A stretch of DNA of 64,000 nucleotides from Lepidonotus clava (lineage: Eukaryota; Annelida; Polychaeta; Phyllodocida; Polynoidae): assembly GCA_936440205.1 (NCBI GenBank), contig OW387146.1:25916458-25980457 (forward strand), in the 5' to 3' direction. Positions 10,997 through 24,137 of the stretch are shown here, in pieces. Numbering within the stretch: position 1 is the stretch's first letter; every line of letters starts with the position of its first letter. The position numbers and the translations under genes were made by a program. The notes below the pieces were generated by a model. It saw only the letters and a program-made list of their open reading frames with translations, searched no databases and had not been told where the DNA came from.

Positions 10997-11575
10997 AAGC
11001 CTGGTCCCCACTTGGATGATTAGAATATTTTAGTCGCCTAGCTAGTAGCCCAGTGATTAACTAAATGCAATTATACGGTGGCCTCATGATATCAGGCAAC
11101 TAAGAACAATTTCCCTAGGTTGTTGGCGATTACTACAGTTAATTGCTGGGCAAGGGGACTAAAGGCTATATTCCACTATAGGGTATTTGCTTGCCGTACT
11201 ATAAAAAGATGCAAGCAATTAATTTGCCACAAACTACCTTGCGGTAGGGTATCACAAGGTGGAATACAGTGGTTACTTTCGGTAGTTGCTTACGGTAGTT
11301 ACTAGCTTGCATTAGCTTTCTATGGAATGCTTGCAGTCAGGGATACCAACATGTTGGTATCAAAACTGCAAATTACTTGCAGTAAATAATAGTGACAACA
11401 AATGCTAACTACCGCAAAGTGGAATATAGGCTGAATTCGTCCTCTAGTCACTACTGGATTTATGGCAAGAGTGTCCCAACTTGGAGATTAATTTCAAAGT
11501 CACCAGGCAACTAGTTAGTCACCCGGGGTCTAATATTTACTCGCCAGAGTAGTCACCAAACTGGGGACCCGGCTT
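10997..11575. mobile_element. MITE with GCCTGGTCCCCA-type ends, split by a younger MITE
   Basis: Left end AGCCTGGTCCCCACTTGG; right end CCAAACTGGGGACCCGGCTT, its imperfect complement. TAGTCGCCTAGCTAGTAG near the left is mirrored by GACTAACTAGTTGCC at the right. Without the insertion at 11162-11432 the element is about 310 bp. A fragment of the same end (GTGGGGACCCGGTTTAAA) occurs near 53925. Non-coding. Confidence 0.6.
11162..11432. mobile_element. MITE with GGCTATATTCCACT ends and an internal 20-bp palindrome, nested copy
   Basis: Ends AGGCTATATTCCACT (left) and AGTGGAATATAGGCT (right) are inverted repeats. The inside carries GATACCAACATGTTGGTATC, a perfect 20-bp palindrome, which recurs with matching flanks in the inverted copy at 52583-52915. 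It sits inside the older MITE at 10997-11575. The interior is rich in CTTGCGGTAG-type short repeats. Confidence 0.7.
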
Positions 11576-12117
11576 ATGGAACTGAGTAAGCAAGTGCTAT
11601 GTACATCTGAATCTTGTGCATAAAAGCCATGTATTAGAATTTTAAAAGTTTGACCCTTTATTTTTGAATAATTTAATTTAAGCAAAACTTATTTTCTACC
11701 AATTACATAGACTCCAATGTAGGTGCTCTTACATGATGTGGAGATGTTATGTCCACTGGTTGAATAATCTTTATATTCATGGCCTAGTTCTATTGTTCTC
11801 CCTGTCTACCATATAATATGCCACTTTGGGTAGTGATACACAATGCACTTGTGGACTCCTGTCTGTACACAATTGTAGTCTCATTATGTATTGTTCATCA
11901 GGTATTGTTCATCTTTAAAAATGTAAATCTATCCCCTGTAATTCTACATCCATGCTTTTTGTCTTATCTGTTATTCAGATAGGGTACCCACCTGCCATGA
12001 GGACGCGACCGGAAGAGCTTCAGCTGTTGAGTGCGCTTAATGCGGCAATAGTAACTAGTTGCCGTAAAATCTATAGCTCCTTCATGAGAAGTTAATATCA
12101 ATGACATAGGCCTACAT
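11576..12117. other. Intergenic, no supported gene
   Basis: A GC-richer patch at 11975-12060 has an acceptor-like TTATTCAG and short open frames on both strands plus an ETS-like ACCGGAAGA, but nothing decisive. Confidence 0.45.
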
Positions 12118-12327
12118 GTTCAACTGCCCATACCTTGAGATGTCCCAGAGTAGGACATCCGATGCAACCACGTTGACGAAATACACCACAGCGATGTTCA
12201 GTATGGTTTCGAAGTCATCATTGTGTTACGCCTATTCAATAAGTAACGCAGATGGAAGTCAGTTTTTACTACACCATTAAAACCGTTGACGCAGTGTGGG
12301 ATATCTCAAGGTTTGGGCTAGTTGAAA
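12118..12327. mobile_element. Short MITE, about 210 bp
   Basis: GTTCAACTGCCCATACCTTG at the left is answered by CAAGGTTTGGGCTAGTTGAA at the right. Just inside, GAGATGTCCCA pairs with TGGGATATCTC. Non-coding; no other copy is seen in the window. Confidence 0.6.
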
Positions 12328-12660
12328 CAATGAATTGCTAAATGAAAAACAAAATCAATTATCTATTGCATTTATTCTGCTTGTAACATGTAATGACATG
12401 TAATAATAGTCTCATAATAGGTATTGTGTTCACGCCTGGTTCATGTCAGAGACATCCCTTAAACCCTGGAGTCATCCTCTGGTGTGGTGGAGCTCAAGTT
12501 ATTGCCCCTCAGGGCTTGCTTCGGGACCTGTCCTCGGGTGCTGTCTACTTTGATAATGCCAAATCCACACATCAAACGAATAAGAAGGTGTTAACAGTCA
12601 AGTATTCAAGATGGCACTTCTTTATTTGTGGCAACAGGCAGCTAGGAAGATACAAGAAGG

Positions 12661-12727
12661 ACATGACCTAAGAAGGACCGATTAGATGCCATGTCATGGT
12701 CTCTAATCGTTCCTTCTTAGATCATGT
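12661..12727 (+). ncRNA. Candidate stem-loop, 26-bp stem with 15-nt loop
   Basis: The arms 12661-12686 (ACATGACCTAAGAAGGAC to GATTAGA) and 12702-12727 pair over 26 positions with two mismatches. The 15-nt loop itself can form CCATG/CATGG. Size and shape fit a pre-miRNA-like hairpin or a mini-MITE remnant. No arm conservation can be judged from one sequence, so this is only a structural candidate. Confidence 0.3.
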
Positions 12728-14000
12728 GACAAAAACAACTAAATTGATTTTTTGAGTCTACTAATTTTGAGCGGCATTGTCATTATAATAATTTATTCTA
12801 ATGATGTAACGAATGAATACGCATCCTTTCAAAATTATGTAAAGCCAAATTCTTATTCATGAAACATAAAATTGTATGTCATATAAGACACTATACAATA
12901 CTTACTGAAACAGGCCTATGTACTACCAGATTTTACCTGTAATGCTTGCCAATAAACTCACAATGCTTCTGCAACGCAATCCTCTGTTGCTTTTGTTTGT
13001 TAAAAAAACAACATTCACTGAATTGACTTAACTTCAGGGTCTCTTTGCACAAACTCTTCTCTACTGAATCTAATTAAAAACCTTACAACATCACACCATT
13101 CCAAATATATTCTCACAATTATCGACCTATGGCTCCATAACAATGTTATTAGATATGAGAGGACACCAGTAGGCTTTATCGACATTTTGTAGAAACAATG
13201 CGTCATAAAAGAATCCTCTTCCATTCAAATGTATATTAATTTTACATTACATTAATTTCATAATGGTAGGACAATATTCAGTTACAAAGGTAAAACGCTC
13301 TAAAATATTGAATGTTTAGGGAAAGCATGGCAACACTGTTACCTTGATAACAGCAACAATTCCGTCTATGTATTTTTGTCACAATTACTATTCAGTTAAG
13401 GTACAATTATATCTATCTATCACATATTCACTGTACAGGAATATACTTGGGGGTTTCCACTAAAACTGCCATGCATATGGTTGCTAATCATTGCCAGGAA
13501 TTAATTGCAAATGGGTGTGTTGCAAGGAAACTTTCGGACCAAGTTCTATTTTAGACAATTGATTTTATAGATCCCCCGTCGTTGTCACATGAATTATATC
13601 CTTAACCACATTTCAGTGGGAAACAGCATCCTGTTTCTTTCTAAATGACAGTACTTAAAACTTAGCTCCCAAAATAAATGAGTTGCAGTCTAGTGCCTCA
13701 TATGCTGTCAAGGGCAAATTATTTAGCTTATCTCGTGATAATTTACGCAATAGGAGGTTCCCCGTCCAGTAGGAACATTTTTATATTCAGGAATGTTTTT
13801 CTATCGGCGGCAAAAATATGAGTGAATATAATATAATTATTAAGGTTGTAGCCTCTTCTTTTCACAGGCAGAATATTGAGTCATTACACCATTATCATTC
13901 TTACTTATTGCATTTCGAGAGATGTTATTGCACTAGCTTTTTCTAACTCCCATTTTCTCTAATCTATTTTAAATTAATCGCTTGGTTAAGTAAAATTCTT
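12728..14000. other. Intergenic, no gene seen
   Basis: AT-rich; no supported coding, repeat or RNA structure. Confidence 0.6.
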
Positions 14001-14002
14001 GT

Positions 14003-17000
14003 TGGGAGATCGGCTTAAGGGGAACCAGTCCCGAAACTGAGGTACTGAGCAATGGTCATAGTAGAGCAGAGGGAAGGCAGAAAAGTGCTTATTTCCAGAG
14101 TTGAGGTTGCCAAAAAAGTAACAGGCAGAGACATATATCAAAAAATTCCTAAGATTCTGAACTTTTCAAAAACCTTCATAGCCGGATTCAACTCTTATGG
14201 GGTTTTTCAAAATGGCCGCCCAAACATGAAGACATGTTCCTAAAAACTAGGCCTTCAAATATCATACCAATAGCTGTAACTTCACAACTATCTATTTTAC
14301 CATGATGAAATTGATGGTGGGGTAAGAGGATTATGTGGTGCGAAACAAGGTTTCTATTCAGATGACCCTAGTCAAGGTCAAGGTCACATTAATAGAGGTC
14401 AAAGTTGAAAAAACTGATAATTTAAAAGATTTAACTTTTTTCTAGATGCTCTAATGTATGAGATTTTAACAGCACAACCACATACGTATGTTTAAACAAT
14501 CTCTACATTCTAAGCTTTTGAAAAACCCTTGTAGCCAGATTCAAATCTTTTGGGTTTTTTTCAAAATGGCCACTTGAAGCTGAAAACATGGTACTAAATA
14601 CTAGGCCTTCAAATATCATACCAATAACTGTAACTTCACAACCATCCATCTTATCATGTTGAGATTGATGGTGGGGTAAGAGGATTATGTGGTGCAAAAA
14701 ATGCTTTCCATTCGGATGACCCTAGTCAAGGTCAAGGTCATATAAATACAGGTCAAAGTTGAAAAAACTGAAAATTGTCAAAGTTAACTTTTTTCTAAAT
14801 CCTCTAGTGTAGGAGATTTTGATAGCACAAACACATACATATGTCAAAACAATCTCTACATTATGACCTTTTGAAAAACCCATGTAGCCATATTCAAGTC
14901 TTTTGGGTTTTTTCAAAGTGGACACTCAAAACTGAAAACATGTTCCTAAAGTCTAGGCTGCAAATATCACACCGGTAACTGTAACATCACAACTATCTAT
15001 CTCATCATGTTGAAATTGATGATAGGGTAGGAGGATTATCTGTTGAAGAAATTAGTTTCTATCAACTTGACCCTGATCAAGGTCAAGGTCATATAAGTAC
15101 AAGCCAAAGTTGAAATAACTGATAATTTTCAAAGTTATTTTTTTTCTAAATGCCCTAGTATATGAGTTTTTACGAGCACAAGCATATGCATATGTCAAAA
15201 TGATCCCTGCATTCTAGGCTTTTGAAAAACCCATGTAGGCGGTCCGAGTCTTTTTTGTTTTTTTCAAAATGGCCACCCAAAACTGAAAACATGTTCCTCA
15301 AATCTAGGTCTCAAAATATCATACCAATAACAGTAGCTTGACAACTATCTATCTCATTATGTTGAAATAGGTAAAAAGGTAAAAATATAACACGATGCAA
15401 AAAATGGCTTCTATTGAGGCGAACTTAGTTAAGGTCAAGGTTACAAGAAAACAGGCCTAGTTGCAAAATCAGATAATAGTCAAAGTTTACTTTTTCCCAA
15501 ATGCCCTAATGCATGAGCTTTAAATAGGAACAGACACAAACATACATCAAAACAATCCATATATTCTTAGCTTATAAAAATTCAATGTAGCCAGATTCAA
15601 CTTTCATAGTGTTTTTCAAAATGGCTGCCCATGAATGAAAACATGTTCCTTAAAACTAGGTCTTCAAATATTACACCAACTACTTTAGCTTAACAACCAA
15701 TACTCTTATCATGTTGGTATTGGTAAAAGTGTTTATATTATGGTGCACAAGCTGGTTCCTATTAAGGTGACCTTAGTCAAGGTCAAGGTCATATAAATAC
15801 AGGCCAAATTTGCTAAACAGATAATTTTTAAAGTTTCCTTTTTTTCCTGAATCCTTTGATGTAGTAGCCTTTAATTGTTCCTTCAATATTTTGTCTCCAG
15901 GTGATATGTAGGACACATTATGTTAATTTGCTATATCATATTGATGTTATGGTCATGCAATTATGCAGTTATGCAAAGGTCATGGTCTACAGCTGTTATA
16001 AATGTTTCTGTTCAATGTATATGATGATTCCACACGTATTCTGATATATTTATGAATCCATTTATCCAATTTGATATTGGTGATGAAATCAATATATTAT
16101 TACTTGAATGGATTGCCATATTTCTTGTAATCATGAAGAGAGGCATTTGGATTACAATAATTTCTCCTGAAATAGGGCACTCAAAAGTGAAGGCAAATTT
16201 TGTATTCTTATAGTGATAGATAATAATACCTTTAACAAAATAGCATTAGATATGCGACAACATTGTTAAAATTAATTGAGAACTGTACGTAAGACTTATA
16301 TTCAAGAAATTGAATTCATAGATTCAGAGAGTGATTTATTTATGACATGTTAGTTTAAATTACAGTTCACTTGAACACAGACAGAGATCATTGGCCTTGG
16401 TTGTCCAGCATATGACATGGATTTATGAATATGTCAAGCCTTTTTTGTAAAAATGAAAAGTAAATCTTTTAAACAACTTAAGGCAAAGACCTTTTTAAAT
16501 TAACTTTCTGTCCAAACTATAATTATGTCTCAATAATGTATTAATTTGCCAGGGTTACAGCACAGTAATATCATAGTCCCTATCACAGTCTGAAGTCCAG
16601 CATAGAATTTATCTATTAAGAACTCTTTTCACTTTATACAGGGATCTTCACTGAAAAATATTTTGAGTATCAAAAGCCTTCTCTGGCAATATTCAAAGGG
16701 CCAGTTTCTTGAAATTAGTAAGCATTTTGTACATTAACTGCTATATTAGAAATACATTAATGTGGTAATAGCCCCTCTTGATTTAGCCTAGTGCAGGAAT
16801 TAGATTCCTCAAGTGGGAATGGCCCATCCTGCATGCCTAGGAATATCACTGTTATAGCATAGACTTATCTTTAATAAAGGAATGTTACACAACTGGCTGA
16901 GATATTTGTTTTTACAAAAGAGGCCGGTCATAATTACAAAACACGCCATGATGAGTATATGATTCTGATGACCATAAACTCCAGTGAACTGTTATCTAAT

Positions 17001-18486
17001 ATCACTGTCATTCTTCTTCATCAATAGTCACTCTAGTAACTTTACTCCACTAAAATAACTTGGAAATTCATCAGTTTTTCAATTTTGACCTGTATTTATG
17101 TGACCTTGACCTTGACTAGGATCATCTTTAAGGGAACTAATTTTTGCACCAGATAATCCTATCATCAATTTCAACATGATAAGATAGATAGTTTTGAAGT
17201 TACAGTTTTTAGGAGTATGTTTTCCCCATTGAGCAGCCATTTTAAATAAAAACCCTTAAGAGCTGAATCTGGCTACATGGGTTTACAAAAAGCTCAGAAT
17301 GTAGGGAGTGATTTGTTATAATATATTATGTCTTTGCTTGCTATTGTTGTTGTTGTTTAAATCTCATTCATTTGGGCATAAGTTAACTTTAAAAATCATT
17401 TGTTTTTGCAACTTTGGGTTGCATTCATGTGACCTTGACCTTGACTGAGGTCACCTTAATAGAAATCATTTTATTCACCACATAATTTTCTTACCTTTTT
17501 ACCTATTTCAACATGATAACATGGCCAGTTGTTAAGTTACTGTTATCGGTATGATATTTGCAGTCTAGATTTTAGGAACATTTTTTTCAGTTTTGAGTGT
17601 CCATTTTGAAAAAAACCAAAAAACTTGAATCTGGCTACATTGGTTTTTCAAAAGCTTATAATGTAGGGATCATTTTGACATATGTATATGCTTGTGCTCT
17701 TAAAATCTCATATACTAGGGCATTTAGAGAAATGATAACTTTGAAAATTATCAGTTATTTCAACTTTGGCTTGTACTTATATGACCTTGACCTTGATCAG
17801 GGTCACGTTAATAGAAACTTATTTCTTCACCAGATAATGCTCCTACCCTATCATCAATTTCAACATGATAAGATAGATAGTTGTGAAGTTACAGTTATCG
17901 GTGTGATATTTGCAGCCTAGACTTTAGGAACATGTTTTCAGTTTTGAGTGTCCACTTTGAAAAAAACCAAAATACTTGAATCTGGCTACATGGGTTTTTC
18001 AAAAGCTCATAATGTAGGGATTGTTTTGACATATGTATGTGTTTGTGCTGTTAAAATCTCATACACTAGAGGATTTAGAAAAAAGTTAACTTTGACAATT
18101 TTCAGTTTTTTCAACTTTGACCTGTATTTATGTGACCTTGACCTTGACTAGGGTCATCTGAATAGAAACCATTTTTTGCACCACATAATCCTCTTACCCC
18201 ACCATCAATCTCAACATGATAAGATAGATGGTTGTGAAGTTACAGTTATTGGTATGATATTTGAAGGCCTAGTATTTAGGAACATGTCTTCATGTTTGGG
18301 CGGCCATTTTGAAAAACCCCATCAGAGTTGAATCCGGCTACGAAGGTTTTTGAAAAGTTCAGAATCTTAGGAATTTTTTGATATATGTCTCTGCCTGTTA
18401 CTTTTTCGGCAACCTGAATCTGAGATCTTGGGCCCATATCTGCTCTACTATCAGTGTCAAATTTATTACACCTTCTCCCAACATGT
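14003..18486. mobile_element. 4.5-kb fold-back element with arms of ~352-bp tandem units
   Basis: The left arm (to about 15870) holds five tandem units and the right arm (from about 17030) four units in inverted orientation. The outer ends match: GTTGGGAGA (14010), TAGTAGAGCAGA (14059-14070) and AGGTTGCC (14104) have their complements at 18475, 18439-18450 and 18408-18415. Each unit has a fixed order: TTTTCAAAATGGCC, ACATGTTCCTAAA, TCATACCAATAACTGTAACTT, TAAGAGGATTATGTGGTGC, then GTCAAGGTCAAGGTCA. The last lies at 14371, 14725, 15076, 15428 and 15776 on plus, and 17101, 17430, 17782 and 18133 on minus. The centre (15870-17030) is non-coding. Short frames seen in each unit are not conserved in length and run through obvious repeat sequence, so I do not call a gene. 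Units differ by many substitutions, so it is not recent. Confidence 0.8.
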
Positions 18487-18689
18487 TTGGAATTCAAGTG
18501 CACCTGTGCATGAAATGTGACGTATCATGCCAATCTCATTACATTGGCTTAGTTGTCAGGAGATATGAGTTATGATGCCAGTTAATACAGAAGTATTATT
18601 GCCCAGATCCCGTGTGTGTGTGGGGGGGGGGGGGGTGTGCTCTGTTAGTGTTAAAAAAGACTACGTATCGGGATGAAATAATATTATGT

Positions 18690-18965
18690 AACCATTCCTT
18701 CCCCCCATATTTATACCCCCATGCCTTGTTTGCTGTGTTGGCGTAGCCATGATACAAACATGGAAGGGTGCACATGAAAACATGGAATGGTGGATCAATC
18801 ATGTGAACTTTTGTGCCAAAAAGTGGCAAGATGACATTTGGCCAGCCAGAACTACTTGTCTAGGTCCCGATGGGATACGCCAATCAGCTCTGTTGAGCCA
18901 CACCACTGTACCTCAGCCCTTTGCCCTTCTGACATCTCCTTGGAAAGGTTTGCCAAGTTGAAAGC
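18690..18965 (+). repeat. Dispersed repeat, copy 1 of a ~270-bp family
   Basis: Matches 22470-22735 in the same orientation: ATGGTGGATCAATCATGTGA against AGTGGATTGATCACGTGA, GCCAAAAAGTGGCAAGATGACA against GTCAAAAAGTGGTCAGACAACA, and CCTTCTGACATCTCCTTGGA against CCTTCTGACCTCTCCTTGGA. No terminal structure or coding capacity. A G-run and CCCCC tracts lie just before it (18615-18720). Confidence 0.65.
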
Positions 18966-20985
18966 AATGTCTCTAGCTGCATGATGATTACTCTGTTTTC
19001 AAAAACAATTTCTCTTGAAGTTTGAAATTAACTTTGAATAGAAATAAAATAAGTTAAGTAAAATAAAACCACCATAGAACCAGTAATAATGCATCAGCCA
19101 AGGAGGTTATATAGTTTAACCTTTGCTTCCAGCACTTATTATCCCATAACCACTTGGATTATCATTTCACAGGGCCAAAGGACTATGATGTCGTCCTAGA
19201 CTCCATAAAGAGAATATGGAACTAATGGAAAAATCATATAGATGTAAACATATTACCTCGGATGGTAAATAAGGTCATGCCGAAAGACCATGGAATTGTA
19301 CTGAGAGCATTTAGCCAAGCAACATCAATCTATATAATGCGCAGCAAATAATAACGGCGTAATTGTGTTTAACTGACAAGGAAGATTGCTTTGTGAAGAT
19401 TTCAGTGCTTCACTTAATATGTAAGAGGTAGGGGTCATCAGAATCAAAATAATGGAAATGGACTGGCAATTAGAAGACACTTTATATTTTTAATGATAAC
19501 ATAATTATTTAAAATATCATGATATAAAGTTTCATAATTATGATAGCAGCATCATTATACAGCAAATCACAATGTCATATTGATAGCATAACAATTATGC
19601 TGTTATGTGTGTTTATCTCAAATCAGCTAAACACCATCTAATTGATATGAAAAAACAATGAGTTCAACAGCAATCACAGTGCACATGCACAGCTGTCTTT
19701 GTTTTTATAATATTATGGAATATAATGTAATTCTTCTTTCATGCAGCGGGCCTAGATGAAAAAGGGGATCTGAGAGAGTTTTATTTGTTTATGTAGGCTA
19801 AACAATTCCTTTCAGGAAATCTAATGACGTGGCACAAGGGGCCTTGTGACAAAAAGGGAGGAGCCCTCCATCGGAAAACAGATGAACTAAAACAAGAAGC
19901 ATTGTGAGACAAAGGCAGCTCCTGCAAATGAAGTTTTCCATGAGACCATTTTTATCCTTCCTTCAATTTGGAAGTCCTGAAAGGGATCATAGGATATATT
20001 TGCTATCGTTTTGTGGTCAGCTTTGACAAAAATCCTTATAATATTTTGAATAAAGTTATCAAGCACTTATCTTATTTTTAGGAAAGGGTAACATTAGTAT
20101 TGTTTACTTTTTCGGTGAATTTATCAGATAATGGCGGATTTATTCAGATGTGACTACAATTATTACCAAATTTAGAACTGATATATCAAGTATGTTATAG
20201 GTGTAACTTGCAGAGATGTATTTGATCCTCCTAAAGTTTGGGGATAAATGTCATAAGAATAAGCTCAGAATGCAACTTTAAGAATGTGATCTGTTGACCC
20301 AATTGACCACTACACGAATTTTATGTACCCCTTAGGTCATTTAAAAACAAAAATAGAAATATGAGGCGATAATACGTCGCTTTAACTTGTGATATGTTAT
20401 TATTGTGACAAGAAGTTTTGTGGTCCTGAGGGTGTTCGTGTCTTGGGGCTTCGGGAAGTGTACTTGAGATCTAGTAAAGAACAAAAAGGGCTCATCTCAG
20501 GGCCAACCGGACTGTGTATATTTTGGGCTGTCCTTGGGTCAGCAAGTGCTTGAGTCAGCCTAAGATCTTTGTGTCTCAGCAGAAACCCCTCCTTGAGGGT
20601 CTGTTATCATCTTACTGCTAAATTTCCCCAAGCATAAGTCAACAACAGGTAGATGTTAACAACTGAACACCAATGAGGAAAATGGTTTATTTTGGGATGA
20701 CAACTCCCCTTTTATAAGCTGTAGCTAAACAGCTTGATTGTGATTGGCTTAAACCATATCATGTGACATTCCCCCATAAATCTCATATGTTCTAAATTAC
20801 TTAATAATGTTTAAATAATTTCAGGCTATATTTTAGCACTAACCTTTTTTGAGTACCTTTTCGTGAAGACATTCGTTACGTTTTCGAGTATTTACATCAT
20901 TTGTAATTATACAATTATTACAGATGTTTCTATCTATTGATTTTCTTGATCTAATGTATACCCATATCAGTCATACTTTATTTGT
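18966..20985. other. Intergenic, no gene seen
   Basis: AT-rich; the 19.7-19.9 kb patch is somewhat richer in G+C but has no splice-bounded frame. Confidence 0.55.
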
Positions 20986-20986
20986 A

Positions 20987-21150
20987 CACCCTCCCTCACC
21001 CCTCCTCCTCTCTTTCCATCCTCCCCTCCTCCCTTCCCCTCCTCCCTTCCCCTCCGCCCCTCTTCTCCTTCCCTCCTCCCCTCTTCTCCTCCTCTCCTCC
21101 CCTTCTCCCCTCCTTTCTCCCCCCGACTCTCTTCCATACCCCTCCACAGT
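20987..21150. repeat. Homopyrimidine tract (C/T simple repeat)
   Basis: From 21019 to 21124 the plus strand is pure C and T except for one G at 21056, built of CCTCC, CTTCC and TCTCC units. The flanks on both sides are also pyrimidine-rich. Such tracts can adopt triplex (H-DNA) structure. Pro/Ser and Gly/Glu/Arg-rich frames here are low-complexity artefacts. Confidence 0.85.
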
Positions 21151-22275
21151 CTTGTTAAATGATGCAGATTACTTTTTGTCAAACTCAATCTTCCGTTTGG
21201 CTTATGGAACAAGCTCGCCCCTTAATTAATGAGAACACAGAGACAGTAATCATGTTCCCACTGTAATCTGATATACAGGCAGAGATTAATTCCCTATTGT
21301 AGGATTAAGTCTATTGCTTGGACAACCAGTTTGATGTATTCTCGGATTGGCTTACTGGAAGGCTTTGAGGCATCTGGGGTGCAAAAGGGTTAAGGTTTCT
21401 ACCTCTGTTGTAATTGAAAACGTAATAAATGGAAAGTACCTAAAGAATATAATATTTGTCCTAATTGGGTTTGTCGGAAGTGCTTAAACAACAAAACAAA
21501 TCAATGACAACAACATTAGATTGAAGGGAAAATTATAGAATAGTGTTCAGAGTCACAATGCTTTAATGCGGTTTGAAATCATTAGACTACCTTTTAATAT
21601 GCACAACCATTACATTGTTTTCACTTTAAATTAAATTGAAACTGGATATGGCACGTCTTAAACCCATTCAATTAGGGTCTATACTGGATGATGTGCATGT
21701 GATTTGCCATTCTTGACTGGGGTGCTGACCAAAAAAGATATTCACAAAAATACTGTACTCACGAAAGATTACACTACACATGGTAGCCCAATGTGCTATC
21801 GTGAAAGTTTTGTGTCGCTGGATCTTTCTTTGAATTGTGTTCAAAGTTTCTATAACAAAACAATTCCAACACACATTATTTTTTTGTGAACGGAAATATA
21901 ATCATTGATTTGAGTATACTTTTTTAGTGAAGAGTAGGATCATTGAATTGCAAAGCAACTGTAAATGACTGACAATTCATGAAAAACAATAAATGAACAT
22001 ATGGGGCAGGTTTATGGGTGTTAACCCTTTCCTGACACCTTTATGAAATCGAAGTGCCCCATATTGCGCCTTGATTGTAGCCAAAAGATAAGTGTCCAAA
22101 GTATTTTAACCAATGTTGTCACATTTCCAAAACAAAATTACAGGTTCAGCTGAGAAACAAATCAATATGTGTATATTTTTACATGACATACGGGAAATCA
22201 GTGATATCCATCAATCTATCCATGAATTTTGATGATTGCAAAGTGATGCAACAGATGGTTTTGTTCATACATGGT
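21151..22275. other. Intergenic, no gene seen
   Basis: AT-rich with no supported feature. Confidence 0.6.
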
Positions 22276-22380
22276 CCTATGATTGGTGTACAAACTTGTG
22301 CCAGATCATGTAACCACATGACAACACCAAATCATGCAGCATGAGGTTGTGTGACACAACTCCAAGTCAGACAATCTTTC
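22276..22380 (+). repeat. Dispersed repeat, copy 2 (first copy at 4.16 kb)
   Basis: TGATTGGTGTACAAACT, GTGCCAGATCATG and GTGTGACACA follow the same order as at 4155-4285. Confidence 0.45.
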
Positions 22381-22469
22381 CTTGCAGTTTATCAATATTT
22401 ATTGGCCACAGAAAAAATATTAAAATTAATTGTATTACAAGAAGCATCTTGCTTTATTGCTTTCTACAG

Positions 22470-22735
22470 ATCCCTCCTCCCATATATCCCCCCTCTACAC
22501 TGTGTCTGTCCTGTGTTTGTACAGCCACCAAATAAACATAGAAGAATGCATCATAGTGGATTGATCACGTGAGATTTCTTGTCAAAAAGTGGTCAGACAA
22601 CATTTAGTCAGCTAGAACTATTTGTTTACATAAGGGAGGGACACACCAATCAACTCTATTGAGCTGCACTACACTGTTTCCCATTCCCCTTCTGACCTCT
22701 CCTTGGACAAGTTTACCAAGGTGACAACATCGTCA
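22470..22735 (+). repeat. Dispersed repeat, copy 2 of a ~270-bp family
   Basis: Collinear with 18690-18965. Diverged by substitutions and small indels, so both copies are old. Confidence 0.65.
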
Positions 22736-24130
22736 GAGCAGTTGAGGTATAACTACTTTGTATTTTAAAACATTTTATAAAGTAGTTGTGGAATTGATTG
22801 TTATTCAGGATTGCCAAGAGTGGCTCTTTCAGTCATCACTCATGAACATACAGTCAGGTTATGACAATACTTATACTATTGGAAAGCTTAATTCAAGAGA
22901 GTTCTATGATATATGAACCCCCATCTTTATAATTATCATACATATTTCTGATGATCATCATTTTGCCATGATGCATATAATCATCTTTTTATTTCTAATA
23001 GGCGATCACAACTCATCAATCTGAGTATCATTTATTACAGATAAATTATATCAAATATAAAGGCAATCTTTGTTGATGATGGTGATGATGATTGTAGGAG
23101 TTTAAGGTAATTGGAGTTTAAGGTGTGCTCCGCAAATTTTTCAGCTATATCAATACCAACTCGAGTTCACCAGTTGGGTGACCAAATCTATGGAGGTGGA
23201 AATGATGGCCAGGCAAGATGGGCAAAATTTGTTAGCCTTGAAATGCAGCATTTTTTATCCTTTATGTATTGTTAATATAAGGTATTTACTCAGTTATATC
23301 ATGGGGAAAAAATAATTTTCTTTAGCTCATGATTCTTTCTTCTGAGATTAATGCTGAGCTAACATAGTGATGTATATTATTCATTATGTGCGAATGTTTA
23401 AATGATATAAGTACATAATATGTGCATCCTAATTTGACTGCATTCCGTTTGAAACACATTGTAGAAAATAGCCCACCACTAAGCTAATTGGTTAATCTGC
23501 ATTTGTAATTTCCAAAATGGACACTTATTGTAAATTTGTATTAATCAGACTCATGCTTATCCTACCTTTAGTCTCACCTGCAGATCTACACCTGTCTACC
23601 AGCTTGTACCTGGCACAGCCTACCCTTTATAAGGAGGGTATTCCACTGGGACCCTCCACTCCTCTGAATGCTGCCAGACACTGCACTACTGATTGACTAC
23701 TCAAGACACTGAACACTGACATTTTGGCCATGAAATCTTAACCCTGACCAAACCTATGCCTACTGCAATGTGCCATACCAGTAAGTGCAAAACTTGTATT
23801 CCCCATTCTGACAATGACTACCCATCCACCTCACCCTATTTAGACTAATTCTGCAGAGGATAATTGTAATGTTCTTAGGGCCACTTTTAAACTGCTTTTC
23901 TTATATCAGCTTAACTTGTTTTTATTGTAATGAAAATCATGTTGTCCAAGCCACGTCCATCCTTGTGTCTAATTATGGCAAATACCTTGCAAACCAATTC
24001 TAATAATGTTCATCTAAAATGGTTATAATGATTTTTTTCCTCGAATAACAATTAGGAATCAAACAGATTTAATGAAAATTCTTCTCATATTACACTTTAA
24101 TTAGACCTATTAAAAGATGATTATCATGGC
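22736..24130. other. Intergenic, upstream of the receptor gene
   Basis: AT-rich, with a short GATGATGGTGATGATGATT microsatellite near 23077. No gene. Confidence 0.55.
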
Positions 24131-24137
24131 TAGCTGA

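Noticed and set aside
11975-12060. Terminal exon on plus (acceptor TTATTCAG) or first exon on minus (ATGGCAG before GTGGGT)
   Set aside because: Several frames are open for about 20-33 codons only, no poly(A) signal or partner exon is found, and the two readings exclude each other.
14052-18503. Similar 60-107 codon frames in several units of the large fold-back (for example 17597-17920 and 17948-18151)
   Set aside because: They follow the repeat unit, lie in non-coding-looking AT-rich sequence, begin and end at different places and also appear in the inverted arm.
20967-21229. Ser/Pro-rich and Glu/Arg/Gly-rich frames
   Set aside because: Low-complexity pyrimidine tract.
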